NCBI RefSeq assembly: GCF_016811105.1
Contig: NZ_JAFBGM010000001.1
Span: forward strand, 1,802,126 to 1,866,125
Reading direction: 5' to 3'
DNA from: Aurantibacter crassamenti
GTDB taxonomy: Bacteria; Bacteroidota; Bacteroidia; Flavobacteriales; Flavobacteriaceae
DNA: 64,000 nt
Shown here: piece by piece, positions 37,604 to 46,974 of the stretch
Layout of the letters: every line of letters starts with the position of its first letter
Numbering within the stretch: position 1 is the first letter of the stretch
Notes under the pieces: model-generated
Told to the model about the DNA's origin: nothing
Database searches by the model: none
What the model saw: the letters and a program-made list of their open reading frames with translations, nothing else
Made by a program: the position numbers and the translations under genes

Positions 37604-37956
37604 GGTTTTAATAACATTGCATCGGGGTATTTAGCGCGTACCTCTATAAACTTGCGTTCTGCATCTAGTTTGTTTTTGAATCTTCCTACACGTACTCTAT
37701 AAGTAGGTGAATCAAAATCAATTTTTGAAGATAAATCCGGAAAGTCTACTTCTACCTCTGATTTAATTCGTTGCGCTTTTGCATGTGAACCAAAGCCAAC
37801 TTGAATGCGATAATACTCAGAACTTGAGTTTGCAGATTTGTACAGCTTTAGTAATTCTTCTATTTTTTTATCTTGTTCTATGTGTACTTGACCCGTTTGA
37901 GCAAGAGCGGAATTAAGCGAGTATAATATGGCTATTGTGGTGAAAAGTGTTTTCAT
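37585..37956 (-). CDS. Secreted SPOR-domain protein
   Basis: 123 residues from ATG 37956; in-frame codons further upstream are rejected because this ATG starts a signal peptide (MKTLFTTIAILYSLNSALAQ) and follows a -7 element. After a short helical linker comes one SPOR domain (YYRIQVGFGSHAKAQRIKS, YRVRVGRFKNKLDAERKFIE). SPOR domains bind denuded septal peptidoglycan, so a periplasmic cell-wall role is likely. Single gene. Confidence 0.88.
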   Translation of the reverse strand: MKTLFTTIAILYSLNSALAQTGQVHIEQDKKIEELLKLYKSANSSSEYYRIQVGFGSHAKAQRIKSEVEVDFPDLSSKIDFDSPTYRVRVGRFKNKLDAERKFIEVRAKYPDAMLLKPKKSSK

Positions 37957-37989
37957 TTGTGCTATTTCATTGATTTTTAATTGCTTGTC

Positions 37990-37997
37990 CAAAGGTA
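37990..37997 (-). promoter_or_regulatory. -7 element TACCTTTG of the SPOR gene
   Basis: An exact match on the minus strand, 33 bp upstream of the ATG at 37956. It lies inside the rejected in-frame extension, supporting the shorter protein. Confidence 0.5.
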
Positions 37998-38096
37998 ATT
38001 TATTCAATAATATTTCATGTAAAATAATATTATTTAGAATTATTATAAATTATAAATTATAAATAACTTAACATTTTCCAAATAAAGACTAAGTCG

Positions 38097-38104
38097 TACT
38101 TTTG
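38097..38104 (+). promoter_or_regulatory. -7 element TACTTTTG of the act-cox operon
   Basis: An exact TAnnTTTG match about 92 bp before the actA ATG. The -33 position has only TTTTC. The leader would be about 85 bases with no clear terminator hairpin. Confidence 0.5.
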
Positions 38105-38196
38105 CCATCAAATTAAGGGTAGATGTTAAATAAAAAAACGTTGATTACGTTTATAATAAAATATCATGCCAAGATTCCGAAAGCAACATTACCAAT

Positions 38197-39534
38197 ATGA
38201 AAAAGGTTCAATACCGAGATCAGTTTTCTAGAGTTTTTAGTGTAAGTATAGTATTTTTCTTACTTTTTTCGCTATCGCTTTTCGCCCAAGAAGAGGCGGC
38301 TGTAGATGGAGATGCTGTTAAGGGGAAGCAATTGTTCAATCAAAATTGTGCAGCTTGTCATGCTTTAGATAGAAAAATGACAGGTCCTGCTTTAGCAAAT
38401 GTAGAAACACGTTTAGCTGATGATGAAGGTTTAGATAAAGAATGGTTGTATAGTTGGATTAAAAATAGCGCAGGTAAGATTGCTTCTGGTGATTCTTATG
38501 CTAATAAGGTGTATGCTGAATATAATAATGCAGCAATGACAGCTTTTCCAACGCTAAGCAATGAAGATATTGATAATATATTGGCGTATACTGCGGCTAA
38601 GCCTGCTGCGCCAGTCGCTACTGCTGCAGCTGCAGGAGGGCAAGCGGTTTCTCAAAGTGATTCTGGTGGTATTTCTAATGAAGTGATACTTGGTGCATTG
38701 GCCTTGGTTTTTGGTCTTTTAGTTATCATGCTTGTTTTGGTTAATAAAACTTTGCAAAAAATTGCTTCAGCAAATGGTGTAGAGTTGGTTGAAGAGAAAG
38801 AAAAGCGCTTACCTATTTGGAAGGCTTTTGTTAAGAATCAATTTTTAGTGCTAGTTTGTGTTATTCTATTGTTGCTGTCGGGTGCTTATTTTGCATATGG
38901 TTATATGATGCAAGTTGGAGTTGATCAGGGATACGCTCCGGTACAACCAATTCATTTTTCTCATAAAGTGCACGCAGGTGATAATAAAATTGAGTGTAAA
39001 TATTGTCACTCTTCAGCTAGAGTTTCTAAAACTTCTGGTATTCCTTCATTAAATGTTTGTATGAATTGTCATAAATCAATTTATGAATACAAAGGAAATC
39101 CTGAAGGGCCAAGCCAAGATGACTTAGCGAATGGTTATACTAATGAATTCTATACTGGCGAAATTAAAAAGTTATATAAGGCAGTTGGTTGGGATGAAGA
39201 AAATCAAAAATATACAGGTGAAAGCGAGCCGGTAAAATGGGTTCGTGTACATAATTTGCCTGATTTTGCATATTTCAATCATTCACAGCACGTAACGGTT
39301 GCTGGTGTAGAGTGTCAGACTTGTCACGGACCAGTAGAAGAAATGGAAATTGTAGAACAGTTTTCACCGCTAACAATGGGTTGGTGTATAAATTGCCATA
39401 GAGAGACGAATATTAAAGTTGAAGGCAATGAATATTACGCTAAGATTCATGAAGAGCTTTCTAAGAAGTACGGAGTAGAGAAGTTGACGGCTGCTCAAAT
39501 GGGTGGTTTAGAGTGTGGAAAATGTCATTATTAA
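38197..39534 (+). CDS. actA: Alternative complex III subunit A, monohaem-pentahaem cytochrome c fusion
   Basis: Electron-carrying subunit of alternative complex III, the quinol:cytochrome c oxidoreductase that replaces bc1. 445 residues. A signal peptide (about 1-31) leads to a monohaem domain with CAACH at 51-55. Two membrane helices follow at about 161-183 and 212-236, then a periplasmic domain with five CxxCH sites (CKYCH, CMNCH, CQTCH, CINCH, CGKCH). That is six haem sites in total, so a small cytochrome c is fused in front of the usual pentahaem protein. First gene of an eight-gene operon. Confidence 0.95.
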   Translation: MKKVQYRDQFSRVFSVSIVFFLLFSLSLFAQEEAAVDGDAVKGKQLFNQNCAACHALDRKMTGPALANVETRLADDEGLDKEWLYSWIKNSAGKIASGDSYANKVYAEYNNAAMTAFPTLSNEDIDNILAYTAAKPAAPVATAAAAGGQAVSQSDSGGISNEVILGALALVFGLLVIMLVLVNKTLQKIASANGVELVEEKEKRLPIWKAFVKNQFLVLVCVILLLLSGAYFAYGYMMQVGVDQGYAPVQPIHFSHKVHAGDNKIECKYCHSSARVSKTSGIPSLNVCMNCHKSIYEYKGNPEGPSQDDLANGYTNEFYTGEIKKLYKAVGWDEENQKYTGESEPVKWVRVHNLPDFAYFNHSQHVTVAGVECQTCHGPVEEMEIVEQFSPLTMGWCINCHRETNIKVEGNEYYAKIHEELSKKYGVEKLTAAQMGGLECGKCHY

Positions 39535-39567
39535 ACAAGAATTAAGTAGCTAATTACAGATATACGT

Positions 39568-42500
39568 ATGGCATCAAACAAAAAATATTGGAAAAACGAA
39601 GCGGAATTAAATCCGAACGATTCCATTGTTGAGACGCTAAGACAAAACGAGTTTGTTCAAGAAATACCTGTTGATGAGTTTTTGGGCGATAAGGAGACTT
39701 TGTCTGAAACTTCAACCAATAGACGAGATTTTCTAAAGTATGTTGGTTTCAGTACTGCTGCAGCATCTTTAGCTGCTTGTGAGGGTCCGGTAATAAAATC
39801 AATTCCTTATGTAGTTCAACCAGAGAATATAATTCCTGGTGTTGCTAATTACTATGCAACTACAATTGCTGATGGATTTGATTTTGCTAGTATTTTAGTT
39901 AAGACTAGAGAGGGTAGGCCAATCAAAATTGAGAATAATAACGAGGCGAAGGTTGCTGGCTCTGGTAATGCTAGAGTACAGGCATCTGTTTTGTCTTTAT
40001 ATGATAGTAAGAGATTACAAGGTCCAATAGCTAATGGTGAGCCCATTGAGTGGTCAGCTTTAGATGCTGCTGTTAAAGCAAAATTGGGAACCTTAAAAAG
40101 TTCAGGAAAGCAAATAGCTTTATTGACGCAAACTTATGCTAGTCCATCTACCAATAGATTAGTTGAAGAATTTAAAGAAGCTTTCGGAAATGTAAATCAT
40201 GTTACTTATGATGCTGTTTCTGAAGATGCTGCTCTAACTGCTTTTGAGTCGAGATATGGTGAGCGAGCAATGGCTGACTATGATTTTGAAAAAGCGAATG
40301 TAATCGTTTCTTTCGGTGCTGATATCTTAGGCGATTGGCAAGGTGGTGGTTATGATTCGGGTTATGCAAAAGGTCGTGTGCCTAAGAATGGTAAAATGTC
40401 AAAGCATATTCAGTTTGAAGCTAATATGTCTTTAGCAGGTGCGAATGCTGATAAACGTGTTCCATTAACTCCGTCGCAACAAATGATTGCTTTAGCTAAG
40501 TTATATGCTAAATTAAATGGTACATCAGCAGGTGGTGAGTTGCCGGAAAATGTTCAAAAAGCTATAGATGATACTGCTGCATTAATCCGTAAGGATATGA
40601 GTGGATCAGTTGTTGTTTCTGGAATAGATGATATTAATGTGCAGACTGTTGTTCTTGCTATTAATGAAATGTTAGGTAGTAAGGCTTTTGATGCAAAGGC
40701 GCCAAGATATAATCGTCAAGGTAATAGTAAAGCTTTAAATGCTCTGATAGCTTCAATGAAATCAGGTAGTGTTGGTGCTTTAATTATCGATGGAGTTAAC
40801 CCAATGTATAGTTTGCCAAATACGGCAGATTTTAAAGAAGGTGTAGAAAGTGTTGACTTATCTGTTGCTTTTTCTACAAGTTGGAATGAAACAACTGAGA
40901 TTACACAATATACAGCGGCTTCAAATCACTATTTAGAATCATGGGGAGATGTAGAATTGAAAAAAGGACATTATAGCTTAATGCAACCCACAATAACTGA
41001 GTTGTTTGATACCAAGCAATTACAGTCATCTCTTTTGAATTGGATGGGTAGTGATAAAAGCTATTATGATTATATAAAAGAAACCTGGAGTACATCAGTA
41101 CTTAATGGAGGTGATTGGAATAAGGCCTTACAAGATGGTGTTTACAATCCTTCAAGTTTTGATGGTTTAACTGCACAAGATGATATTGATCCGGTTATTG
41201 GATTAAGTAGTGTTAAGGATAAAGAAGTTGGTGATGAAGATATAGATGCTGCTGATGAAGTTGCTACTGTTTCTATTGCCTCTGCTATTCAAAGTTTAGC
41301 TGGTGCTAATATGGCTGGCATGGAATTGCAACTGTACACTAAAACAGGAATGGGAGATGGTCAACAAGCTGGTAACCCATGGTTGCAAGAATTTCCAGAT
41401 CCGATTACTAGAGTGTCTTGGGATAATTATGTTACTGTTTCTAAATCTGATGCAGCCAAATTAGGCTTCATTAATGAGAATGTAGCAAATGGTGGATTAG
41501 ATGGTAGTTATGCTAAGCTTACAGTAAACGGAGTATCAGTAAATAATGTGCCAGTAATAATTCAACCTGGTCAGGCAGCTGGTTCAGTTGGTCTTTCATT
41601 TGGATATGGAAAAAAGGTTGGTCTGAAAGCAGAAATGCAAACGGGTGTTAATGCGTATCCACTTTATCAAGATTTTAAGAATGTTCAATCCGTAACGATT
41701 GAAAAATCCGCAGGAAATCATGAGTTTGCTTGTGTGCAGTTGCATAACACGCTTATGGGGCGCGGAGATATAATTAAAGAAACAACCTTAGAGGTTTTTA
41801 ATACTAAGGATCATTCTGAATGGAACGAAGTTCCTATGGTGTCTTTAGATCACAATGAGGTGCCAGCTACAAGTGTTGATTTGTGGGATAGTTTTGATCG
41901 CTCAATTGGGCATCATTTCAATCTTTCAATTGATCTTAATGCTTGTACAGGATGTGGTGCTTGTGTTATTGCTTGTCATGCAGAGAACAATGTTCCTGTT
42001 GTTGGTAAAGCAGAAGTTAGAAAATCAAGAGATATGCACTGGTTGCGTATTGATAGATATTATTCATCTGAAGCTACTTTTGAAGAAGACAATATCAAGA
42101 AAGAAGAGTTTGATGGTCTTTCAGGTGATAAAGGTTCATTAAGTGGTTTTGGTGAATTAGAAGAACCAACCTTAAATCCTCAAGTGGCTTTTCAGCCAGT
42201 AATGTGTCAGCATTGTAACCATGCACCTTGTGAAACTGTTTGTCCTGTAGCGGCAACATCACACAGTCGTCAAGGTCAGAATCATATGGCATATAACAGA
42301 TGTGTGGGTACAAGATATTGTGCAAACAACTGTCCGTATAAAGTACGTAGATTCAACTGGTTCTTGTATAATAACAATGATGAGTTTGATTATCATATGA
42401 ACAATGATTTGGGTAAAATGGTTATTAATCCAGATGTTAATGTTCGTTCAAGAGGTGTTATGGAAAAATGTTCTATGTGTATTCAAATGACACAGAAAAC

Positions 42501-42729
42501 TATTCTAGATGCTAAAAGAGATGGTCGTGTTATAAAAGACGGAGAATTCCAAACAGCATGTTCAGCCGCTTGTAGTAGTGGGGCTATGAAGTTTGGTGAT
42601 ATCAATGATCATGATAGTGAAATAGCAAAACTTAAAGAAAGTGATCGTATGTATCACTTGCTTGAAAGTGTTGGTACAAAACCAAATGTATTTTATCACG
42701 TAAAAGTGAGAAATACAAACGAAGCATAA
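39568..42729 (+). CDS. actB: Alternative complex III subunit B (molybdopterin-like/iron-sulfur protein)
   Basis: 1053 residues. The N-terminal region holds a twin-arginine signal (NRRDFLKYVGFSTAAASLAA). A long molybdopterin-oxidoreductase-like domain (about 70-730) follows; in this family it lacks the cofactor. The C-terminal ferredoxin-like part has four cysteine groups (CTGCGACVIAC, CQHCNHAPCETVC, CVGTRYCANNC, CSMCIQ with CSAAC), enough for several iron-sulfur clusters. It faces the periplasm and docks on ActC. It lies 33 bp after actA. Confidence 0.95.
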   Translation: MASNKKYWKNEAELNPNDSIVETLRQNEFVQEIPVDEFLGDKETLSETSTNRRDFLKYVGFSTAAASLAACEGPVIKSIPYVVQPENIIPGVANYYATTIADGFDFASILVKTREGRPIKIENNNEAKVAGSGNARVQASVLSLYDSKRLQGPIANGEPIEWSALDAAVKAKLGTLKSSGKQIALLTQTYASPSTNRLVEEFKEAFGNVNHVTYDAVSEDAALTAFESRYGERAMADYDFEKANVIVSFGADILGDWQGGGYDSGYAKGRVPKNGKMSKHIQFEANMSLAGANADKRVPLTPSQQMIALAKLYAKLNGTSAGGELPENVQKAIDDTAALIRKDMSGSVVVSGIDDINVQTVVLAINEMLGSKAFDAKAPRYNRQGNSKALNALIASMKSGSVGALIIDGVNPMYSLPNTADFKEGVESVDLSVAFSTSWNETTEITQYTAASNHYLESWGDVELKKGHYSLMQPTITELFDTKQLQSSLLNWMGSDKSYYDYIKETWSTSVLNGGDWNKALQDGVYNPSSFDGLTAQDDIDPVIGLSSVKDKEVGDEDIDAADEVATVSIASAIQSLAGANMAGMELQLYTKTGMGDGQQAGNPWLQEFPDPITRVSWDNYVTVSKSDAAKLGFINENVANGGLDGSYAKLTVNGVSVNNVPVIIQPGQAAGSVGLSFGYGKKVGLKAEMQTGVNAYPLYQDFKNVQSVTIEKSAGNHEFACVQLHNTLMGRGDIIKETTLEVFNTKDHSEWNEVPMVSLDHNEVPATSVDLWDSFDRSIGHHFNLSIDLNACTGCGACVIACHAENNVPVVGKAEVRKSRDMHWLRIDRYYSSEATFEEDNIKKEEFDGLSGDKGSLSGFGELEEPTLNPQVAFQPVMCQHCNHAPCETVCPVAATSHSRQGQNHMAYNRCVGTRYCANNCPYKVRRFNWFLYNNNDEFDYHMNNDLGKMVINPDVNVRSRGVMEKCSMCIQMTQKTILDAKRDGRVIKDGEFQTACSAACSSGAMKFGDINDHDSEIAKLKESDRMYHLLESVGTKPNVFYHVKVRNTNEA

Positions 42730-42763
42730 TTAGAGAATAAGCATAGTAATAATAAAATAAATT

Positions 42764-44518
42764 ATGGCGTCGCATTACGAAGCACCAATACGTAAACCGC
42801 TAGTTCTTGGAGACAAGGGCTACCATGATGTATCTGTAGATATATCAAGGCCGGTAGAAGGTAAAGCCAACAAGCATTGGTGGATAGTTTTTTCCATTGC
42901 ATTGGCAGCGTTTCTATGGGGAGTAGGATGTATTGTATATACAGTTTCAACTGGTATAGGTACCTGGGGTTTGAACAAGACCGTTGGTTGGGCTTGGGAT
43001 ATTACTAACTTTGTTTGGTGGGTAGGTATCGGTCACGCCGGAACCTTAATTTCTGCAGTATTGCTTTTGTTTAGACAGAAGTGGAGAATGGCGATTAACC
43101 GTTCAGCAGAAGCAATGACAATCTTCTCAGTAATTCAAGCAGGATTGTTTCCAGTAATTCACATGGGTCGACCATGGTTAGGGTATTGGGTATTACCTAT
43201 TCCAAATCAATTTGGTTCATTGTGGGTAAACTTTAACTCGCCGTTACTTTGGGATGTATTTGCAATCTCTACATATTTATCAGTTTCATTAGTATTCTGG
43301 TGGACAGGTTTACTTCCAGATTTTGCAATGATACGTGATAGAGCTGTTAAACCATTTCAGAAGAAAATATACGGTCTATTAAGTTTTGGATGGACAGGTC
43401 GTGCAAAAGACTGGCAACGATTTGAAGAAGTGTCTTTAGTGTTAGCAGGTTTAGCAACACCGCTTGTACTTTCGGTTCATACAATTGTATCTTTTGACTT
43501 TGCTACTTCGGTTATACCAGGTTGGCATACAACAATATTCCCTCCTTACTTTGTTGCTGGTGCAATTTTCTCTGGCTTTGCAATGGTAAACACCTTGTTG
43601 ATTATCATGCGTAAGGTTTGTAGTCTAGAAGATTATATCACAGTACAACATATTGAGTTGATGAACATTGTAATAATGCTAACTGGATCTATTGTTGGTT
43701 GTGCATATATTACAGAATTATTTATGGCTTGGTATTCAGGTGTAGAATATGAGCAATATGCGTTCTTGAATAGAGCAACTGGTCCTTACTGGTGGGCATA
43801 TTGGTCAATGATGACTTGCAATGTTTTCTCGCCACAGTTTATGTGGTTCAAGAAATTGCGAACAAGTATCATGTTCTCATTCTTTATTTCTATAGTGGTA
43901 AATATCGGAATGTGGTTTGAGCGTTTTGTAATTATTGTGACATCGTTACATAGAGATTACCTTCCATCTTCATGGACGATGTTCTCGCCAACCTTTGTTG
44001 ATATTGGTATATTTATCGGAACAATTGGATTCTTCTTTGTACTATTCTTATTATACGCTAGAACGTTCCCAGTAATTGCACAAGCTGAAGTAAAATCAAT
44101 TTTGAAATCTTCAGGTGATCGATATAAAAAATTACGAGATGCTGGTCAACCATTGTATCAAATTAAAAAAGGTGGAAAAGTAATTGAGACAAAGTTAGAG
44201 GAGGTAATTACCGATGATGTCTTAATGGGTGAAGTGGTTCCTGCTAAGGATGATAAGACTGGTATTTCAGACTTATTAAGTTCTATTGGAACATTTGATG
44301 CTACTAAAGAAACTGCTGATGACTTGAAAAAAGTTAAAGGTATTGGTCCGCAAATGGAAAAGACACTAAACCAAATTGGCATATACACATTTGCACAAGT
44401 TGGTAGAATGACAGAGAAAGAGTATAATCTATTAGATTCTATTACTGAATCATTCCCTGGAAGGGCACAGCGTGATGATTGGGCTGGCCAAGCAAGAATT
44501 TTAAATAACAATAAATAG
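42764..44518 (+). CDS. actC: Alternative complex III subunit C (NrfD-like) with helix-hairpin-helix tail
   Basis: Quinol-binding integral membrane subunit of the NrfD/PsrC type with about ten helices over residues 40-440 (WWVGIGHAGTLISAVLLLF, VIHMGRPWLGYW). The 584-residue protein runs 100 or more residues past its last helix. The C-terminal tail (about 515-584) contains DDLKKVKGIGPQMEKTLNQI and ends GRAQRDDWAGQARI, a helix-hairpin-helix fold normally tied to nucleic acids or used as a protein-protein module. The same kind of tail ends RpsB in this window. The tail should be cytoplasmic. Confidence 0.93.
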   Translation: MASHYEAPIRKPLVLGDKGYHDVSVDISRPVEGKANKHWWIVFSIALAAFLWGVGCIVYTVSTGIGTWGLNKTVGWAWDITNFVWWVGIGHAGTLISAVLLLFRQKWRMAINRSAEAMTIFSVIQAGLFPVIHMGRPWLGYWVLPIPNQFGSLWVNFNSPLLWDVFAISTYLSVSLVFWWTGLLPDFAMIRDRAVKPFQKKIYGLLSFGWTGRAKDWQRFEEVSLVLAGLATPLVLSVHTIVSFDFATSVIPGWHTTIFPPYFVAGAIFSGFAMVNTLLIIMRKVCSLEDYITVQHIELMNIVIMLTGSIVGCAYITELFMAWYSGVEYEQYAFLNRATGPYWWAYWSMMTCNVFSPQFMWFKKLRTSIMFSFFISIVVNIGMWFERFVIIVTSLHRDYLPSSWTMFSPTFVDIGIFIGTIGFFFVLFLLYARTFPVIAQAEVKSILKSSGDRYKKLRDAGQPLYQIKKGGKVIETKLEEVITDDVLMGEVVPAKDDKTGISDLLSSIGTFDATKETADDLKKVKGIGPQMEKTLNQIGIYTFAQVGRMTEKEYNLLDSITESFPGRAQRDDWAGQARILNNNK

Positions 44519-44520
44519 AT

Positions 44521-45051
44521 ATGGCATCTAAAGTTATTCAGGCATATTATGATGATGACGATGTGTTAATGCTCGCTGTCAAAAAAGTGAAAGCCGCTAA
44601 ACATCATATTGAAGAAGTCTATTGTCCGTTTCCAGTTCATGGTCTAGACAAAGCAATGGGCTTAGCTCCAACAAGAATTGCTATAACATCTTTTATGTAT
44701 GGATGTTTGGGGTTGTGTGTTGCAATTTGGATGATGAACAATATTATGATTGTTGATTGGCCTCAAGATATTGGTGGTAAACCAAGTTTTAGTTATATAG
44801 AAAACATGCCAGCATTTGTGCCAATCATGTTTGAATTAACGGTTTTCTTTGCTGCTCACCTTATGGTAATTACTTTCTACATGAGAAGTAGATTGTGGCC
44901 TTTTAAAGAAGCAGAGAATCCAGATCCACGTACTACTGATGACCATTTCGTAATGGAAATTGAAGTACATGGTAATGAAAAAGAGTTAAAAGATTTATTG
45001 CTTGATACAGGTGCTGTAGAAATCAATATGACCGAGAAAAACCTTCATTAA
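44521..45051 (+). CDS. actD: Alternative complex III subunit D (DUF3341)
   Basis: 176-residue membrane subunit with two helices (at about 55-78 and 97-120) between cytoplasmic ends, and VYCPFPVHGLDKAMGL near the N terminus, a DUF3341 signature. It anchors the complex peripherally. It starts 2 bp after the actC stop, so translation is coupled. Confidence 0.93.
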   Translation: MASKVIQAYYDDDDVLMLAVKKVKAAKHHIEEVYCPFPVHGLDKAMGLAPTRIAITSFMYGCLGLCVAIWMMNNIMIVDWPQDIGGKPSFSYIENMPAFVPIMFELTVFFAAHLMVITFYMRSRLWPFKEAENPDPRTTDDHFVMEIEVHGNEKELKDLLLDTGAVEINMTEKNLH

Positions 45052-45052
45052 T

Positions 45053-45613
45053 ATGAACAGTTTTAGCAAAATAGTAATCGTATTTGCATTGATTTGGTTC
45101 GTGTCTTCTTGTAAGAGTGACAACGCACCTAACTATCAATATTTTCCAAATATGTATGTTCCTGTAGGTTATGAAGCTTATGGTGAGGCAGGTATATTAC
45201 CAAACGGGCAGGAGGCAATGGTGCCGCCAGCTAATACAATTCCTAGAGGCTGGTTACCGTATAGTAATGAAAATACCATTGAAGGTAAAGAAGCCGCTAG
45301 GTTAATGAGTAGTCCTTTAGATTCATTGAATAAGGATGAAAATTTAGCTGAAGGTGCTATGTTATATGCCATTTATTGTGCAGTATGCCATGGTAACAAA
45401 GGTGATGGTCAAGGTAACTTGGTTAAACGAGAAAAGATATTAGGGGTACCTAGTTATGTTGATGCAGCAAGAAATATTACGGTAGGTACAAGTTATCATA
45501 CAATTCATTATGGGTTGAACTCAATGGGTTCATATGCCGCTCAAATGAATACAAAAGAAATGTGGCAGGTTTCAGAGTACGTTGTGAAACTGAAACAAGA
45601 TTTAACAAAATAA
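45053..45613 (+). CDS. actE: Alternative complex III subunit E (monohaem cytochrome c lipoprotein)
   Basis: 186 residues with a lipoprotein signal (FSKIVIVFALIWFVSSC) and one haem site CAVCHGNKGDGQGN. The axial Met is probably in the NSMGSYAAQM region. It passes electrons from ActB/ActA to downstream acceptors. It starts 1 bp after the actD stop. Confidence 0.94.
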   Translation: MNSFSKIVIVFALIWFVSSCKSDNAPNYQYFPNMYVPVGYEAYGEAGILPNGQEAMVPPANTIPRGWLPYSNENTIEGKEAARLMSSPLDSLNKDENLAEGAMLYAIYCAVCHGNKGDGQGNLVKREKILGVPSYVDAARNITVGTSYHTIHYGLNSMGSYAAQMNTKEMWQVSEYVVKLKQDLTK

Positions 45614-45631
45614 TACATTAGCATACAAGAT

Positions 45632-46948
45632 ATGTACACATTTTCAAATCGATTAAAAATAGGTTCCTTTATTATGATGGCTGTTGGGGCCTTGTTCATA
45701 ATAACAGGTTTTCTTTCTGCGCCAAGTACAGTAGAAGAAGCTAAAGCTATTGTTGCAAGTCATGATGATGGTCATGGTGCGTCACATGGTGAAGATGCAG
45801 CTCATGCAACAGAAGGTCATGGGGAGGCAGCTCATCACGATTCGGCTCATGATGAACACACATTAGCACAATTGAAGAATAGACCATGGTCAGCTTTATA
45901 TGTAGCAGCATTCTTTTTCTTTATGATTGCATTAGGTGCATTAGCTTTTTATGCAATACAACGTGCAGCACAAGCAGGTTGGTCACCATTACTATTTCGA
46001 GTGATGGAAGGTATAACCTCATATATTGTGCCCGGTGGAATAATTGTATTTGTAATATTGGCGATGTCAGTTGCTCATATGAATCACCTATTTGTTTGGA
46101 TGGATCCAGAAGTTGTTGCGCATGATGAATTATTACAAGGAAAGGCAGGTTTTTTAAATCCATATTTCTTTTTACTAAGAGCAGCTATCTTTTTAGGTGG
46201 TTGGATATTTTATCGTGAGTATTCTAGAAAACTGTCATTACGTCAAGATGAATCGGATGATAATTCAAACTTTAAATTGAATTTCAGATGGTCTGCAGGC
46301 TTTTTAGTTTTCTATTTAGTTTCAGAATCAATGATGTCTTGGGATTGGATTATGAGCGTTGATCCACACTGGTTCAGTACATTATTTGGCTGGTATATTT
46401 TTGCTAGTATGTTTGTTTCAGGCATCACTACTATTGCAATGGTTACAGTTTATCTTAAATCTAAAGGGTACTTACCAGATGTAAATAATAGTCACATTCA
46501 TGATTTAGCAAAATTCATGTTTGGTATTAGTATTTTCTGGACGTACTTATGGTTCTCACAATTCATGTTGATTTGGTATGCGAATATTCCTGAAGAAGTA
46601 ACATACTATGTAACAAGAATTGAAAATTATAGATTACCATTTTTCGGAATGGTTGCTATGAACTTCTTGTTTCCAGTTCTATTGCTTATGAATAGCGATT
46701 TCAAACGAATGAATTGGTTTGTATGTTTAACAGGTATTGTTATTTTGGCGGGTCATTACATGGATATTTTTAATGCCATTATGCCTGCAACAGTTGGTAC
46801 ACATTGGGGTATTGGAATTCCAGAAATAGGAGGTATATTATTCTTTGGTGGATTGTTTATATTTTGGGTATTCCGAGCACTTACAACTGCTCCATTACAA
46901 CCTAAACGTAATCCGTTTATTGAAGAAAGTAGACATTTTCATTATTAG
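45632..46948 (+). CDS. actF: Alternative complex III subunit F (NrfD-like, His-rich loop)
   Basis: Second NrfD-like quinone-site membrane subunit, 438 residues and about ten helices. Between helix 1 and helix 2 (about residues 44-82) lies a His/Asp/Glu-rich stretch with HDDGHGASHGEDAAH and HGEAAHHDSAHDEH, not needed by the fold, which could bind Cu or Zn on the periplasmic side. The segment SMMSWDWIMSVDPHWFSTL is typical of ActF. It lies 18 bp after actE. Confidence 0.93.
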   Translation: MYTFSNRLKIGSFIMMAVGALFIITGFLSAPSTVEEAKAIVASHDDGHGASHGEDAAHATEGHGEAAHHDSAHDEHTLAQLKNRPWSALYVAAFFFFMIALGALAFYAIQRAAQAGWSPLLFRVMEGITSYIVPGGIIVFVILAMSVAHMNHLFVWMDPEVVAHDELLQGKAGFLNPYFFLLRAAIFLGGWIFYREYSRKLSLRQDESDDNSNFKLNFRWSAGFLVFYLVSESMMSWDWIMSVDPHWFSTLFGWYIFASMFVSGITTIAMVTVYLKSKGYLPDVNNSHIHDLAKFMFGISIFWTYLWFSQFMLIWYANIPEEVTYYVTRIENYRLPFFGMVAMNFLFPVLLLMNSDFKRMNWFVCLTGIVILAGHYMDIFNAIMPATVGTHWGIGIPEIGGILFFGGLFIFWVFRALTTAPLQPKRNPFIEESRHFHY

Positions 46949-46974
46949 TTTTTAAAGTATAATTAAGTCATACG

